A stretch of 64,000 nt of DNA from positions 3,968,001 through 4,032,000 of the forward strand of contig NZ_JARXYP010000002.1 of the NCBI RefSeq assembly GCF_029893805.1, written 5' to 3'. Positions 36,449 through 45,155 of this stretch are shown here, in pieces (position 1 is the first letter of the stretch; every line of letters starts with the position of its first letter). The notes under the pieces are model-generated. The model was given only the letters and a program-made list of their open reading frames with translations. It searched no databases and had not been told where the DNA came from. The position numbers were made by a program, and so were the translations under genes. Origin of the DNA: Streptomyces sp. SAI-135 (lineage in GTDB: Bacteria; Actinomycetota; Actinomycetes; Streptomycetales; Streptomycetaceae).

Positions 36449-37249
36449 TCAGCTCTGCTTGCGGGCGACGGCGAAGACGCGGCGGAAGGGGAACGGGGTG
36501 CCGTGCGGGCCCGCCGGGTACGCCTGGCGCAGGGCCGCACGGTAGGCGGTCAGGAACTCCTCCCTGGCCGGCGGGTCGTCGGCGAGGGCGGTCAGGAGCG
36601 GGCGCAGCCCCGTGCCCTTGACCCAGTCCAGGATCGGGTCCTCGCCCTGGAGCAGGTGGACGTACGTCGTCTCCCACGCGTCGACCGTGCATCCCAGGTC
36701 GGCCAGCTCCGCCAGATAGGCCTCCGGCGCGCGGACGGCGTCCTCGTGGCGCAGGGTGTCCGCGAGGCCCACGGCCCCGGCGAGTTCGCGCATCAGCCGG
36801 TGGCTCGGGGAGCCGAAGTTGCCGGGCACCTGGAAGGCGAAGGTGCCGCCCGGTGCGAGTCCGTCCACCCAGGCCCCGAAACGCTCCACGTGCCCCGGCA
36901 CCCACTGGAGCGTGGCGTTGCTGATGATCAGGTCGTACGGCTGTGCGGGCGTCCAGGTGCGCACGTCCGCGTGGGAGAAGTCGAGGCTGCCGCCACCGGC
37001 CGTGGGGCCGGCGTGGTCGGCCCGTGCCTTGTCGAGCATCTCGGCGGAGTTGTCGTAGCCGGTGATCCGGGCCGTGGGCCAGCGGGCGGCGAGCAGCGCC
37101 GTCACATTGCCGGGGCCGCAGCCGAGGTCGGCGATCAGGGGCTCGGCCCCCGGCAGGTCCGGTACGCGGGCGAGCAGGTCGGTGAAGGGGCGGGCGCGGT
37201 GGTCCGCGTGGCGCAGGTACTGGGCGGGGTCCCAGGCGGGGGTGGTCAT
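36449..37249 (-). CDS. tam: Trans-aconitate 2-methyltransferase
   Basis: 266 residues. Class I SAM methyltransferase: motif I LIADLGCGPGNVTALLAARWP, then DNSAEMLDKARAD (motif II), and DLIISNATLQWVPGH (motif IV). The N-terminus TPAWDPAQYLRHADHRARPFTDLLARVP is characteristic of Tam. It methylates trans-aconitate, an inhibitor of aconitase formed under stress. ATG at 37249 (after GGGGAAGG) is preferred to the GTG at 37258. It faces the MarR gene, and this arrangement is that described for tam/tamR in S. coelicolor. Confidence 0.93.
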   Translation of the reverse strand: MTTPAWDPAQYLRHADHRARPFTDLLARVPDLPGAEPLIADLGCGPGNVTALLAARWPTARITGYDNSAEMLDKARADHAGPTAGGGSLDFSHADVRTWTPAQPYDLIISNATLQWVPGHVERFGAWVDGLAPGGTFAFQVPGNFGSPSHRLMRELAGAVGLADTLRHEDAVRAPEAYLAELADLGCTVDAWETTYVHLLQGEDPILDWVKGTGLRPLLTALADDPPAREEFLTAYRAALRQAYPAGPHGTPFPFRRVFAVARKQS

Positions 37250-37275
37250 GCCCTTCACCTTCCCCGGATGGTTGT

Positions 37276-37320
37276 CTTGATGTCAAGAGACTTGATGTCA
37301 AGAGACTTCATGTCGACACA
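37276..37320. promoter_or_regulatory. Triple 15-bp operator repeat between tam and tamR
   Basis: CTTGATGTCAAGAGA occurs twice in tandem (37276-37290, 37291-37305), followed by a diverged third copy CTTCATGTCGACACA (37306-37320). Each contains the palindrome CTTGATGTCAAG, a typical MarR-type site. TamR is known to bind the tam-tamR intergenic region and to respond to trans-aconitate and related citrate-cycle acids. Confidence 0.8.
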
Positions 37321-37338
37321 ACCACTACACTGATCGTC

Positions 37339-37836
37339 ATGGAGGACGAGGTCGATCGGCTGGTCGCTGCGTGGCGCCGGGAGCGCCCTGACCTCGACGT
37401 GGAACCGCTCGAGGTGCTCAGCCGGGTGAGCAGACTGGCCCGGCACCTGGACCGGGCACGCCGGCTGGCCTTCGCCGAGCACAGTCTGGAGCCCTGGGAG
37501 TTCGACGTGCTGACCGCGCTCAGGCGCGCGGGGACGCCGTACCAGCTCTCCCCCGGACAGTTGCTGACCCAGACCCTGGTCACCTCGGGCACCATGACCA
37601 ACCGCATCGACCGGCTGGCCAAGAAGGGCCTGGTGGAGCGGCTGCCCGACCCGAGCGACCGGCGCGGGGTGCTGGTCCGGCTCACCGAGGACGGCAAGGA
37701 CCGCGCGGACCAGGCCCTCGCCGGTCTGCTGGAACAGGAACGCGCGATCCTCGCCGAGCTCTCCCGCGCCCAGCGCGGGGAACTGGCCGGGCTGCTACGC
37801 CAGTTGACCGCCCCGTTCGACAACATCCCCGGCTAG
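37339..37836 (+). CDS. tamR: MarR family regulator TamR
   Basis: 165 residues. Winged-helix MarR fold: LEPWEFDVLTALRRAG, recognition helix LVTSGTMTNRIDRLAKKGLVERL and wing DPSDRRGVLVRLT. Extra N-terminal helix (~1-25, MEDEVDRLVAAWRRERPDLD) as in the PecS/TamR subgroup. It represses tam and itself until a ligand such as trans-aconitate is bound. The mRNA may be leaderless: TACACT (37326-37331) ends 7 nt before the ATG. Its 3' end overlaps the convergent response-regulator gene by 42 bp. Confidence 0.88.
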   Translation: MEDEVDRLVAAWRRERPDLDVEPLEVLSRVSRLARHLDRARRLAFAEHSLEPWEFDVLTALRRAGTPYQLSPGQLLTQTLVTSGTMTNRIDRLAKKGLVERLPDPSDRRGVLVRLTEDGKDRADQALAGLLEQERAILAELSRAQRGELAGLLRQLTAPFDNIPG

Positions 37837-38562
37837 GTCGACCGGGCCCACACCCGCGCGCCGCGCCAGGGCGACGGCGGCCAGGGTGGAGTGGACGCCC
37901 AGCTTGCCGAGGACGTTCTGCATGTGGGTGCGCACGGTGTGCGGGGACAGGAACAGTCTCTCCGCGACCGCCTTGCGGCCGAGCCCGGCCACCATGCAGC
38001 GCAGCACCTCCCGCTCGCGCGGGGTGAGGGACTCCACCAGGCGCTCGCTCTCGGTGCGGTGCTTGCGGGCGGCGGTCAGTTCCCGCAGCACACCGGTGAG
38101 CAGGGCGGGCGGCAGATGGGTCTCGTCGCGCAGCACCCCCCGGATCACGGTGAGCAGCCGGGACAGCGAGCAGTCCTTGGCGACCCAGCCCGAGGCGCCG
38201 GCCTGCAGGGCGAGCGCGGCCCGCCGCGGATCGTCCTTCTCGGCGAGCACGACGATCCGGACCGCCGGCTGCGCCGTACGGACCCCGGCGACCAGCGAGA
38301 TGCCGTCGACCAGACCGTCCTCGCTGCCGTCCGGCACGGAGACGGCGGGCCTGATGCCCTGGACGTTGCCGCCCAGGTCGGCGTCGACGAGCAGCACGTC
38401 GAAACGGCGGCCCTCGGCGGCCGCGCGCTCCAGCGAGCGCAGCGCGGCGGGACCGCTGCCGGCCGCGGAGACCTCCACGTCGGGCTCGGCCGCCAGCGCG
38501 GCGGCGAGCGACTCGGCGAAGATGCGATGGTCGTCGACGACCAGGACTCGGATGCGAACCAC
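37795..38562 (-). CDS. NarL/LuxR family response regulator, orphan
   Basis: 255 residues. Receiver domain with RVLVVDDHRIFAESL (acidic pocket), phosphoacceptor D60 in FDVLLVDADLG, and a Lys in GASGWVAKD. A long loop with SVPDGSEDGLVDG sits where most receivers are shorter. LuxR HTH: ESLTPREREVLRCMVAGLGRKAVAERL and SPHTVRTHMQNVLGKLGVHST. GTG at 38562 follows GGGGAAGGGGG. No kinase gene adjoins it. Confidence 0.88.
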   Translation of the reverse strand: MVRIRVLVVDDHRIFAESLAAALAAEPDVEVSAAGSGPAALRSLERAAAEGRRFDVLLVDADLGGNVQGIRPAVSVPDGSEDGLVDGISLVAGVRTAQPAVRIVVLAEKDDPRRAALALQAGASGWVAKDCSLSRLLTVIRGVLRDETHLPPALLTGVLRELTAARKHRTESERLVESLTPREREVLRCMVAGLGRKAVAERLFLSPHTVRTHMQNVLGKLGVHSTLAAVALARRAGVGPVDLAGDVVERGGQLA

Positions 38563-38737
38563 GAAACCCCCTTCCCCAAGCTCTCGAAGAGCAGGGGATA
38601 CCCCATCGTCTTCGTCTGAGGACGACTCGGGAGACGACACCGCCGCGGGTACGACGCCCGAAGCACGATGGCCGCACGGCCGCCGCCGTGCAAGAACTGC
38701 TACCCCCACTTCGGGCGCCGTACCCGACTGTCTCGCC

Positions 38738-38778
38738 CCCTGATCAGCACCGGCCCCCACCGGTGCTGTTCATCAGGG
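38738..38778. other. Bulged hairpin in the response-regulator/GNAT gap
   Basis: In the 273-bp gap between divergent genes, 38738-38753 pairs with 38760-38778 over 7 + 9 bp, with a 3-nt bulge (TTC, 38769-38771). It might be a leader structure or an outward terminator; its role is not clear. Confidence 0.4.
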
Positions 38779-38835
38779 TACGGCCGGGGGGCAGGAGCGG
38801 AAGGTTATTTGCAGAACTGGCTGTCCGGTGCGTTT

Positions 38836-39294
38836 ATGGTGAGCCGCATGTTTCGTCTGGAGACAGAAGTCGACAAGGCCCGGCAAGATCTGCTCCGCAA
38901 ACGGCTGCGGGACACCAACACCACCGCCTCCCCGGTGCTGCGCGCGCTGCGCGGAACCCCAGGTGAACGGGAACTTCCGCTCCACGTCTGGGCCTTGGAC
39001 GACTCCGGCGCCCTGGCGGGCGGACTGGTCGGGCACACCTGGACGAGCTGGCTGCACGTGACCTATCTGTGGGTCGACGGACGGCACCGCGGGGCGGGCC
39101 TGGGTTCGCAGTTGCTCGCACAGGCGGAGCGCACGGCGCACAACGAACGGGGCTGCGCCTCCGTACGCCTGGAGACCTGGGACTTCCAGGCGCCGGAGTT
39201 CTACCGGAAGCAGGGGTACGAGGTGGTGTGCGTGATCCCGGACTATCCGCCGGGGATCACGGAGTACACGCTCACCAAGCGGCTCACCGCCTGA
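38836..39294 (+). CDS. GNAT family N-acetyltransferase
   Basis: 152 residues. GNAT fold with motif A VTYLWVDGRHRGAGLGSQLLAQAE, motif B region RGCASVRLETWDFQAPEFYRKQGY, and the end ITEYTLTKRL. The N-terminal strand LHVWALDDSGALAGGLVGHTW is typical of small-molecule or antibiotic-type acetyltransferases, substrate unknown. ATG at 38836 was chosen; GTG 38839 and ATG 38848 are alternatives, and none has a clear ribosome site. Confidence 0.8.
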   Translation: MVSRMFRLETEVDKARQDLLRKRLRDTNTTASPVLRALRGTPGERELPLHVWALDDSGALAGGLVGHTWTSWLHVTYLWVDGRHRGAGLGSQLLAQAERTAHNERGCASVRLETWDFQAPEFYRKQGYEVVCVIPDYPPGITEYTLTKRLTA

Positions 39295-40072
39295 AGCGCC
39301 AGGAGCCCGGCTCGTCCGCCGGGCGCAGACCCAGTTCCCCGGCGATGCCGGCCGCGCGGCGGTGGGGGACGTCCGGGTAGTGCGCGGGGTGGACCTCGAC
39401 GAAGCCGTGGTCGTCGGCCGAGGCCGTGCGCAGCGCCTCGCGGAGCGTGTGCTCCTGTTCCGCCACCCTGGCCCGCTCCTCCCGCCGGCGGGCGACGGTC
39501 TCGCCCCGGCGGGCCGTGGCCGCGACGACACCGAGCGCGATCAGCGCGAACGCCCCCACGCCGAGGACGTCCCCGGTCGCGTCCGCGTCGCCCGGCAGCC
39601 GGGGCCTCAGGGCGCCCTCGGGGTCGGCGAGCACGGTGACGGTCTGCCCGACGGCGAAACTGCCGGAGGCCGCCTGGAAGGCGGGGCCCGGGAGCCTGGT
39701 GCCGTCGCGGCGCGCGAGGGCGTAGTCGTAGGTGTCCGCCGGCCGCCCCCGGTCCGGGGCGGGCCAGTCGCGTACGACGGTGGCGGTGATCCGTTCGCCC
39801 CGCCGCTCCAGGGTGAGGTCGTCGCGGGCCTGGTCGGCGACGTACACGGCCGCCAGGGAGGCCCCCACCACCAGCAGCGCCGCCGACAGCCCCGTCTCGT
39901 CCGCGCACAGCTTCGTCAGCAGCACGGCGAGGAGCACACCGTGCGCGATCCACAGGGGCACCAGGAGTCCGTAGCCCCGCTGGTCCGCCAGGACGAAGAA
40001 GCCGGCGATCGCGGCGAGCGCGTAGCAGCCGATGCCGATCGCCGACAGGATGCGAAGGCGCCCTCGACTCAC
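39284..40072 (-). CDS. Membrane protein with DUF3592-like extracytoplasmic domain
   Basis: 262 residues. Membrane helices at ~8-30, ~34-54 and ~60-80, then a beta-rich domain (~85-165; RGERITATVVRDW, YDYALARRDG, FAVGQTVTVLADPEG) like DUF3592, a fourth helix (~170-190) and a charged C-terminal tail. Function unknown. GTG start with a ribosome site very close (GGAG). It ends inside the last codons of the convergent GNAT gene (11-bp overlap). Confidence 0.6.
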   Translation of the reverse strand: MSRGRLRILSAIGIGCYALAAIAGFFVLADQRGYGLLVPLWIAHGVLLAVLLTKLCADETGLSAALLVVGASLAAVYVADQARDDLTLERRGERITATVVRDWPAPDRGRPADTYDYALARRDGTRLPGPAFQAASGSFAVGQTVTVLADPEGALRPRLPGDADATGDVLGVGAFALIALGVVAATARRGETVARRREERARVAEQEHTLREALRTASADDHGFVEVHPAHYPDVPHRRAAGIAGELGLRPADEPGSWRFRR

Positions 40073-40160
40073 GCTCCGACGCTACTGGGGCGTATGTCAG
40101 GGAGAGGCCCGGCTTTCCCCAAGTTCGGATCAAGCCGGGCAAAACAGCGGTCAGCCGGTC

Positions 40161-41309
40161 TCAGAGCAGGCGCCGCGCCCCTGCCGAGGGCACCGCCTCG
40201 AACACCCGCGGAGCGGTGAACTCCGCGGCGGAGAAGGCCTCTTGGACCGCCTTGGTGATCGTCTCCACGTCGGTCGCCTCGGCCAGCACGATCGCCGAGC
40301 CGCCGAAGCCGCCGCCGGTCATCCGGGCGCCCAGGGCACCGGAGGCGAGGGCGGTGTCGACGACCAGGTCCAGCTCCGGGCAGGAGATCCGGAAGTCGTC
40401 GCGCAGCGAGGCGTGTCCGGCGATCAGCACCGGTCCGATCGCGCGGGTCTCGCCCGACTCCAGCAGGGCGACGACCTTCTCGACCCGCTCGTCCTCGGTG
40501 ACCACGTGCCGCACCAGGCGTACGGCCTCCTCGTCGTCGCCGAGCCGCTCCAGGGCCGCGTCGAGCTCGCCGTACGGGATGTCCCGCAGGGCGTCCACAC
40601 CGAGCAGGGCCGCGCCCCGCTCGCAGCCCGCGCGGCGCTTGCCGTACTCGCCCTCGTTGTGGGCGTGCTTGACGCGGGTGTCGACGACGAGCAGGACCAT
40701 GCCCTCGGCGGCGAGGTCGAAGGGGATCTGCTTCTGCGACAGGTCCCGGGTGTCGAGGAACAGGGCGTGGCCGCTCTCGCAGCAGGCGGACGCGGTCTGG
40801 TCCATGATCCCGGTGGGGGCGCCGACGTAGACGTTCTCGGCGCGCTGGCACAGGCGGGCCAGCTGCCAGCGCTGGAGGCCGAGGTCGTACAGGTCGTTCA
40901 GCGCGAGCGCGACGACGACCTCCAGGGCCGCCGAGGAGGACAGGCCCGCGCCCGCCGGGACCGTCGAGGCGAGGTGGACGTCCGCCCCGGTGACGGGGTG
41001 CCCTGCCTCGCGCAGCGCCCAGACGACACCGGCGGGGTAGGCGGTCCAGTTCCGGTCGCTCTCCGGGGCGAGGTCGTCCAGGCGCAGTTCGACGACACCG
41101 CCCTCGACGTCGGCCGAGTGCAGGCGCAGGACGCCGTCCGTGCGCCGGGAGACGGCCGCGACCGCGGTGTGCGGCAGCGCGAAGGGCATCACGAAGCCGT
41201 CGTTGTAGTCGGTGTGCTCACCGATGAGGTTGACGCGGCCCGGCGCCGACCAGACGCCCTCGGGCCCGGTTCCGTAGAGCTCCACGAAACCACGCTGCAC
41301 CTGCTCCAC
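40161..41309 (-). CDS. galK: Galactokinase
   Basis: 382 residues, GHMP kinase. It phosphorylates galactose at C1. Galactokinase signature SAPGRVNLIGEHTDYNDGFVMP, ATP loop VPAGAGLSSSAALEVVVAL, and the C-terminal MTGGGFGGSAIVL. The GTG start shares a base with the TAG stop of galE (TAGTG), so translation is coupled. Last gene of the galT-galE-galK operon. Confidence 0.96.
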   Translation of the reverse strand: MEQVQRGFVELYGTGPEGVWSAPGRVNLIGEHTDYNDGFVMPFALPHTAVAAVSRRTDGVLRLHSADVEGGVVELRLDDLAPESDRNWTAYPAGVVWALREAGHPVTGADVHLASTVPAGAGLSSSAALEVVVALALNDLYDLGLQRWQLARLCQRAENVYVGAPTGIMDQTASACCESGHALFLDTRDLSQKQIPFDLAAEGMVLLVVDTRVKHAHNEGEYGKRRAGCERGAALLGVDALRDIPYGELDAALERLGDDEEAVRLVRHVVTEDERVEKVVALLESGETRAIGPVLIAGHASLRDDFRISCPELDLVVDTALASGALGARMTGGGFGGSAIVLAEATDVETITKAVQEAFSAAEFTAPRVFEAVPSAGARRLL

Positions 41310-42277
41310 TACTGCTCCCTCTCTGCGCTGACGGCCCGCGCGAACTCCCAGGCGTCCGCGACGATCCCCGCGAGATCCGCGCGGGTCGGGTTCCAGCCCA
41401 GCTTCTCGCGGGCGGTGGCGGCGGAGGCGACCAGGGTGGCCGGGTCGCCGGCCCGGCGCGGGGCCACGATCTCGGGGATCGGGTGGCCGGTGACCTGGCG
41501 GACCGTCTCGATGACCTGGCGCACGGAGAAGCCCTCGCCGTTGCCGAGGTTGCAGATGAGGTGCTCGCCCGGCTTTGCCGCCTTCAGCGCGAGGAGATGG
41601 GCGTCGGCCAGGTCGGCGACGTGGATGTAGTCGCGGACGCAGGTGCCGTCCGGGGTCGGGTAGTCCTCGCCGAAGACGTTGATCGCCTCCCGCCTGCCCT
41701 GGGCGACCTGGAGGATGAGCGGGATGAGGTGGGACTCGGGGTCGTGCCGCTCGCCCTGCTTGCCGTAGGCACCTGCGACGTTGAAGTAGCGCAGGGACAC
41801 GGCGCCGAGGCCGTGGGCGTTCGCCTCACTGGTGATCATGAAGTCGACGGCGAGCTTGGAGGCGCCGTAGGGGTTGGTGGGCCTGGTCGGAGCCGACTCG
41901 ACGATCGGCACCTCCTCGGGCTCCCCGTAGGTGGCGGCCGTGGAGGAGAAGACGAGCTTGCTCACGCCCGCCTCGCGCATGGCGCCGAGCAGCGCCATCG
42001 TCCCGCCGACGTTGTTGTCCCAGTACTTCTCGGGCTTCACGACCGACTCGCCGACCTGCGAGGACGCGGCGAAGTGGAGCACGCCGTCGAAGGAGGAATC
42101 CAGCCACTTGGCGGCGTCGCGGATGTCGCCCTCGATGAAGGCGGCCCCGGCCGGGACGCCCTCGCGGAAACCGGTGGAGAGGTTGTCCAGGACGACGACC
42201 TCGTGCCCCGCCTCCAGCAGGTGCTGGGCCACGACACCGCCGACGTATCCCGCGCCACCTGTCACCAGGTACTTCAT
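41309..42277 (-). CDS. galE: UDP-glucose 4-epimerase
   Basis: 322 residues, extended SDR. It interconverts UDP-galactose and UDP-glucose with bound NAD+. N-terminal VTGGAGYVGGVVAQHLLEAGH, the catalytic YGASK (Tyr-x3-Lys) with upstream Ser/Thr in VFSSTAATYG, and TPDGTCVRDYIHVADLADAH. The ATG overlaps the TGA of galT. Confidence 0.96.
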   Translation of the reverse strand: MKYLVTGGAGYVGGVVAQHLLEAGHEVVVLDNLSTGFREGVPAGAAFIEGDIRDAAKWLDSSFDGVLHFAASSQVGESVVKPEKYWDNNVGGTMALLGAMREAGVSKLVFSSTAATYGEPEEVPIVESAPTRPTNPYGASKLAVDFMITSEANAHGLGAVSLRYFNVAGAYGKQGERHDPESHLIPLILQVAQGRREAINVFGEDYPTPDGTCVRDYIHVADLADAHLLALKAAKPGEHLICNLGNGEGFSVRQVIETVRQVTGHPIPEIVAPRRAGDPATLVASAATAREKLGWNPTRADLAGIVADAWEFARAVSAEREQ

Positions 42278-43335
42278 GAACTCGCTACCTCTCGCAGTCG
42301 CTGTGCCGCGGCTTCCGGACGGATGTCGTTGATGAACACGTTCATGCCCGACTCGGAGCCCGCGAGGAACTTCAGCTTGCCGGACGTGCGACGAATGGTG
42401 AAAAGCTCCAGGTGCAGCGCGAAGTCGTCACGGCTCACGCCCTCGAACTCCTCCAGCTGACCGAACGGCGCCTGGTGCCAGGCGGCGATGTACGGCGTGG
42501 GCGGCTCACCTTCGCCGAAAATCCGGTCGAAGCGCCTCAAGAGTTCCAGATAGACCTGGGGGAACTCTGTGCGGGCGTCCTCGTCGAGACCGAGCAGGTC
42601 CGGCACCCGGCGCTTGGGGTAGAGGTGCACCTCGTACGGCCAGTGCGCCGCGTAGGGCACGAAGGCGACCCAGTGCTCCCCCTCCAGGACGACCCGCTCC
42701 CCGGCCAGCTCGCTCTCCACGACGGCGTCGAAGAGGTTCTCCCCTCCGGTGGCCTCCTTGTGGGCCGCGAGAGAACGCAGCATCAGTGCGGTGCGAGGGG
42801 TGGTGAACGGGTAGGCGTAGATCTGGCCATGCGGGTGACCCAGAGTCACACCGATCTCCGCACCCCGGTTCTCGAAACAGAAGACCTGCTCCACGGAGGG
42901 CAGATGCGACAGCTCCGACGTCCGGTCGGTCCATGCGTCCAGGACGAGCCGCGCCTGCTCCTGCGTGAGGTCGGCGAAGGACGCGTTGTGGTCCGAGGTG
43001 AAGCAGACGACCTCACAGCGCCCCGAGTCGCCGGCCAGCGAGGGGAAACGGTTCTCGAAGACCACGACGTCGTACGACGAGTCCGGGATCTCGCTCAGCC
43101 GCTCACCCTGCGAGGGGCACAGCGGGCACTCGTCGGCCGGCGGGTGGTAGGTGCGGCCCTGCCGGTGCGAGGCGACGGCCACGCGATCGCCGAGCAGCGG
43201 ATCCCGACGGACCTCGGACGTGGTGACGGTCCGCTCCAGCGGCCGCCGGTCCACGGCGTCGCGGACGGTGTCGTCGCGCAGGTCGTAGTAGATGAGCTCG
43301 CGACCGTCGGCCAGCCGGGTCGAGGTCTTCTTCAC
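42274..43335 (-). CDS. galT: Galactose-1-phosphate uridylyltransferase
   Basis: 353 residues. It transfers UMP from UDP-glucose to galactose-1-phosphate. The metal site includes CPLC (C-x2-C), and the active site is GHPHGQIYAYPF with the nucleophilic His in H-P-H. GTG start at 43335, AAGGAG 9 nt upstream. First gene of the operon. Confidence 0.96.
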   Translation of the reverse strand: MKKTSTRLADGRELIYYDLRDDTVRDAVDRRPLERTVTTSEVRRDPLLGDRVAVASHRQGRTYHPPADECPLCPSQGERLSEIPDSSYDVVVFENRFPSLAGDSGRCEVVCFTSDHNASFADLTQEQARLVLDAWTDRTSELSHLPSVEQVFCFENRGAEIGVTLGHPHGQIYAYPFTTPRTALMLRSLAAHKEATGGENLFDAVVESELAGERVVLEGEHWVAFVPYAAHWPYEVHLYPKRRVPDLLGLDEDARTEFPQVYLELLRRFDRIFGEGEPPTPYIAAWHQAPFGQLEEFEGVSRDDFALHLELFTIRRTSGKLKFLAGSESGMNVFINDIRPEAAAQRLREVASS

Positions 43336-43351
43336 CGCTGCGCTCCTTCAC

Positions 43352-43413
43352 TCAAACATAACTAAACACAGGTAACCATAAACCCCCACCCATGTCACCA
43401 GCGGAATCAAACA
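43352..43413. promoter_or_regulatory. gal regulatory region with TCAAACA-type repeats
   Basis: The gap between galT and the divergent symporter gene contains TCAAACA (43352-43358), CTAAACA (43362-43368, one helical turn away) and TCAAACA (43407-43413). On the galT strand they read TGTTTGA/TGTTTAG, similar to direct-repeat operators of DeoR-type sugar regulators. Coordinate control of both units is the natural reading. Confidence 0.5.
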
Positions 43414-43437
43414 AAGCGCACCAGTCGAGGTGTTCAA

Positions 43438-45135
43438 TTGCTGACCATGCAGACCCCCACAAAAGGCGCATACCTGGCCGCCGAGCTCCGGCTCCCCACC
43501 AACTGGCTCGACTACACGATCCTCGGCATCTACTTCGTCGTCGTCCTCGGCATCGGCTTCGCGGCCCGCCGGTCGGTGAAGACGAGCCTGGACTTCTTCC
43601 TCTCCGGGCGCTCAATGCCGGCCTGGATCACGGGTCTCGCCTTCATCTCGGCCAACCTGGCCGCCACGGAGATCCTGGGAATGGCCGCCAACAGCGCGCA
43701 GTACGGCGCCTACACGGTCCACTGGTACTGGATCGGCGCCATCCCGGCCATGGTCTTCCTCGGCCTGGTGATGATGCCCTTCTACTACGGCAGCAAGGTG
43801 CGCTCGGTCCCCGAGATGCTCCTGCTGCGCTTCGACAAGTGGGCGCACCTGCTCAGCTCGGCCCTGTTCGCCTTCGCGGCCATCCTGATCGCGGGCGTGA
43901 ACCTCTACGCCCTGGCGATCGTCGTGGAGGCCCTGCTGGGCTGGCCGCAGTGGGTGGCCATCGTGGTCGCGGGCGCCTTCGTGCTCGCCTACATCACCCT
44001 CGGCGGACTGTCCTCCGCGATCTACAACGAGGTCCTGCAGTTCTTCGTGATCCTCGCGGCCCTGATCCCGCTGGTCGTCCTCGGCCTGAAGAAGGTGGGC
44101 GGCTGGGACGGCCTCACGGACAAGCTGACGGCCCGGCACGGCGCCGACTTCACCACGGCGTGGGGCGGTACGGGCATCGGCAGTGACAACCCGCTGGGCG
44201 CGAACTGGCTGACGATCGTGCTGGGCCTGGGCTTCGTCCTGTCCTTCGGCTACTGGACGACGAACTTCGCGGAGGTCCAGCGGGCCCTGTCGGCGAAGAA
44301 CCTCTCCGCGGCCCAGCGCACCCCCCTGATCGCCGCCTACCCGAAGATCTTCATCGTGTTCCTGGTGATGATCCCGGGCCTGGTGGCGGCGGCCCTGGTC
44401 CCCAAGATCGGCACCCCCGGCTCGGACCTCCAGTACAACCACGCCATCCCGTACCTGATGCAGCAACTCCTGCCGAACGGGGTCCTCGGCATCGCGGTGA
44501 CGGGCCTGTTGGCCGCGTTCATGGCCGGCATGGCGGCGAACGTCTCGTCCTTCAACACGGTGTTCACCAACGACATCTGGGCGCGCTACGTGGTGCGGGG
44601 CCGCGAGGACGAGTACTACGTCCGCTTCGGCCGCCTGATCACGGTGATCGGCGTCTGCGCATCCGTGGGAACGGCCTTCCTGGCCTCCTCCTTCTCCAAC
44701 ATCATGAGCTACCTCCAGACGCTGTTCTCCTTCTTCAACGTGCCGATGTTCGTCGTCTTCATCGTCGGCATGTTCTGGAAGCGGGCGTCCGCGAAGTCCG
44801 GCTTCTGGGGTCTGCTCACCGGGACGGTCGCGGCGATGGTGAACTACTTCTGGATCTACAAGCAGGGCATCGTCGACATCCCCTCCGACCAGGGCGCCAA
44901 CTTCGTCTCCGCGATCGTCGGCTTCGTGGCCGGTGCGGTGGTCATGGTCGCCGTGTCCCTGTTCACGGCCCCCAAGCCCGCCGAGGACCTCCAGGGCCTC
45001 GTCTACGGCACGACGTCCCCCGGCATGTCCGAGCCCCCCGCCGCCGGCGACGACGCCTGGTACCGCAGGCCGGCCCTGCTGGGCTGGGGCGCGGTGATCC
45101 TGGCCGCCGCCTGCTACATCCCGTTCTCGTTCTGA
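43438..45135 (+). CDS. Sodium:solute symporter, probable galactose importer
   Basis: 565 residues, SSS family (SGLT-like), about 14 helices. SLDFFLSGRSMPAWITGLAFISANLAATEILG is the family start with the Na+-site helix; FSYGYWTTNFAEVQRALSAKN-like segment (here SFGYWTTNFAEVQRALSAK) and AAFMAGMAANVSSFNTVF are typical of sugar members. The divergent gal operon suggests galactose. The TTG at 43438 has GAGG at the best distance; the ATG at 43447 is the alternative. A small membrane protein follows after 20 bp. Confidence 0.88.
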   Translation: MLTMQTPTKGAYLAAELRLPTNWLDYTILGIYFVVVLGIGFAARRSVKTSLDFFLSGRSMPAWITGLAFISANLAATEILGMAANSAQYGAYTVHWYWIGAIPAMVFLGLVMMPFYYGSKVRSVPEMLLLRFDKWAHLLSSALFAFAAILIAGVNLYALAIVVEALLGWPQWVAIVVAGAFVLAYITLGGLSSAIYNEVLQFFVILAALIPLVVLGLKKVGGWDGLTDKLTARHGADFTTAWGGTGIGSDNPLGANWLTIVLGLGFVLSFGYWTTNFAEVQRALSAKNLSAAQRTPLIAAYPKIFIVFLVMIPGLVAAALVPKIGTPGSDLQYNHAIPYLMQQLLPNGVLGIAVTGLLAAFMAGMAANVSSFNTVFTNDIWARYVVRGREDEYYVRFGRLITVIGVCASVGTAFLASSFSNIMSYLQTLFSFFNVPMFVVFIVGMFWKRASAKSGFWGLLTGTVAAMVNYFWIYKQGIVDIPSDQGANFVSAIVGFVAGAVVMVAVSLFTAPKPAEDLQGLVYGTTSPGMSEPPAAGDDAWYRRPALLGWGAVILAAACYIPFSF

Positions 45136-45155
45136 CCTCGGAGGATTGAGAGACC

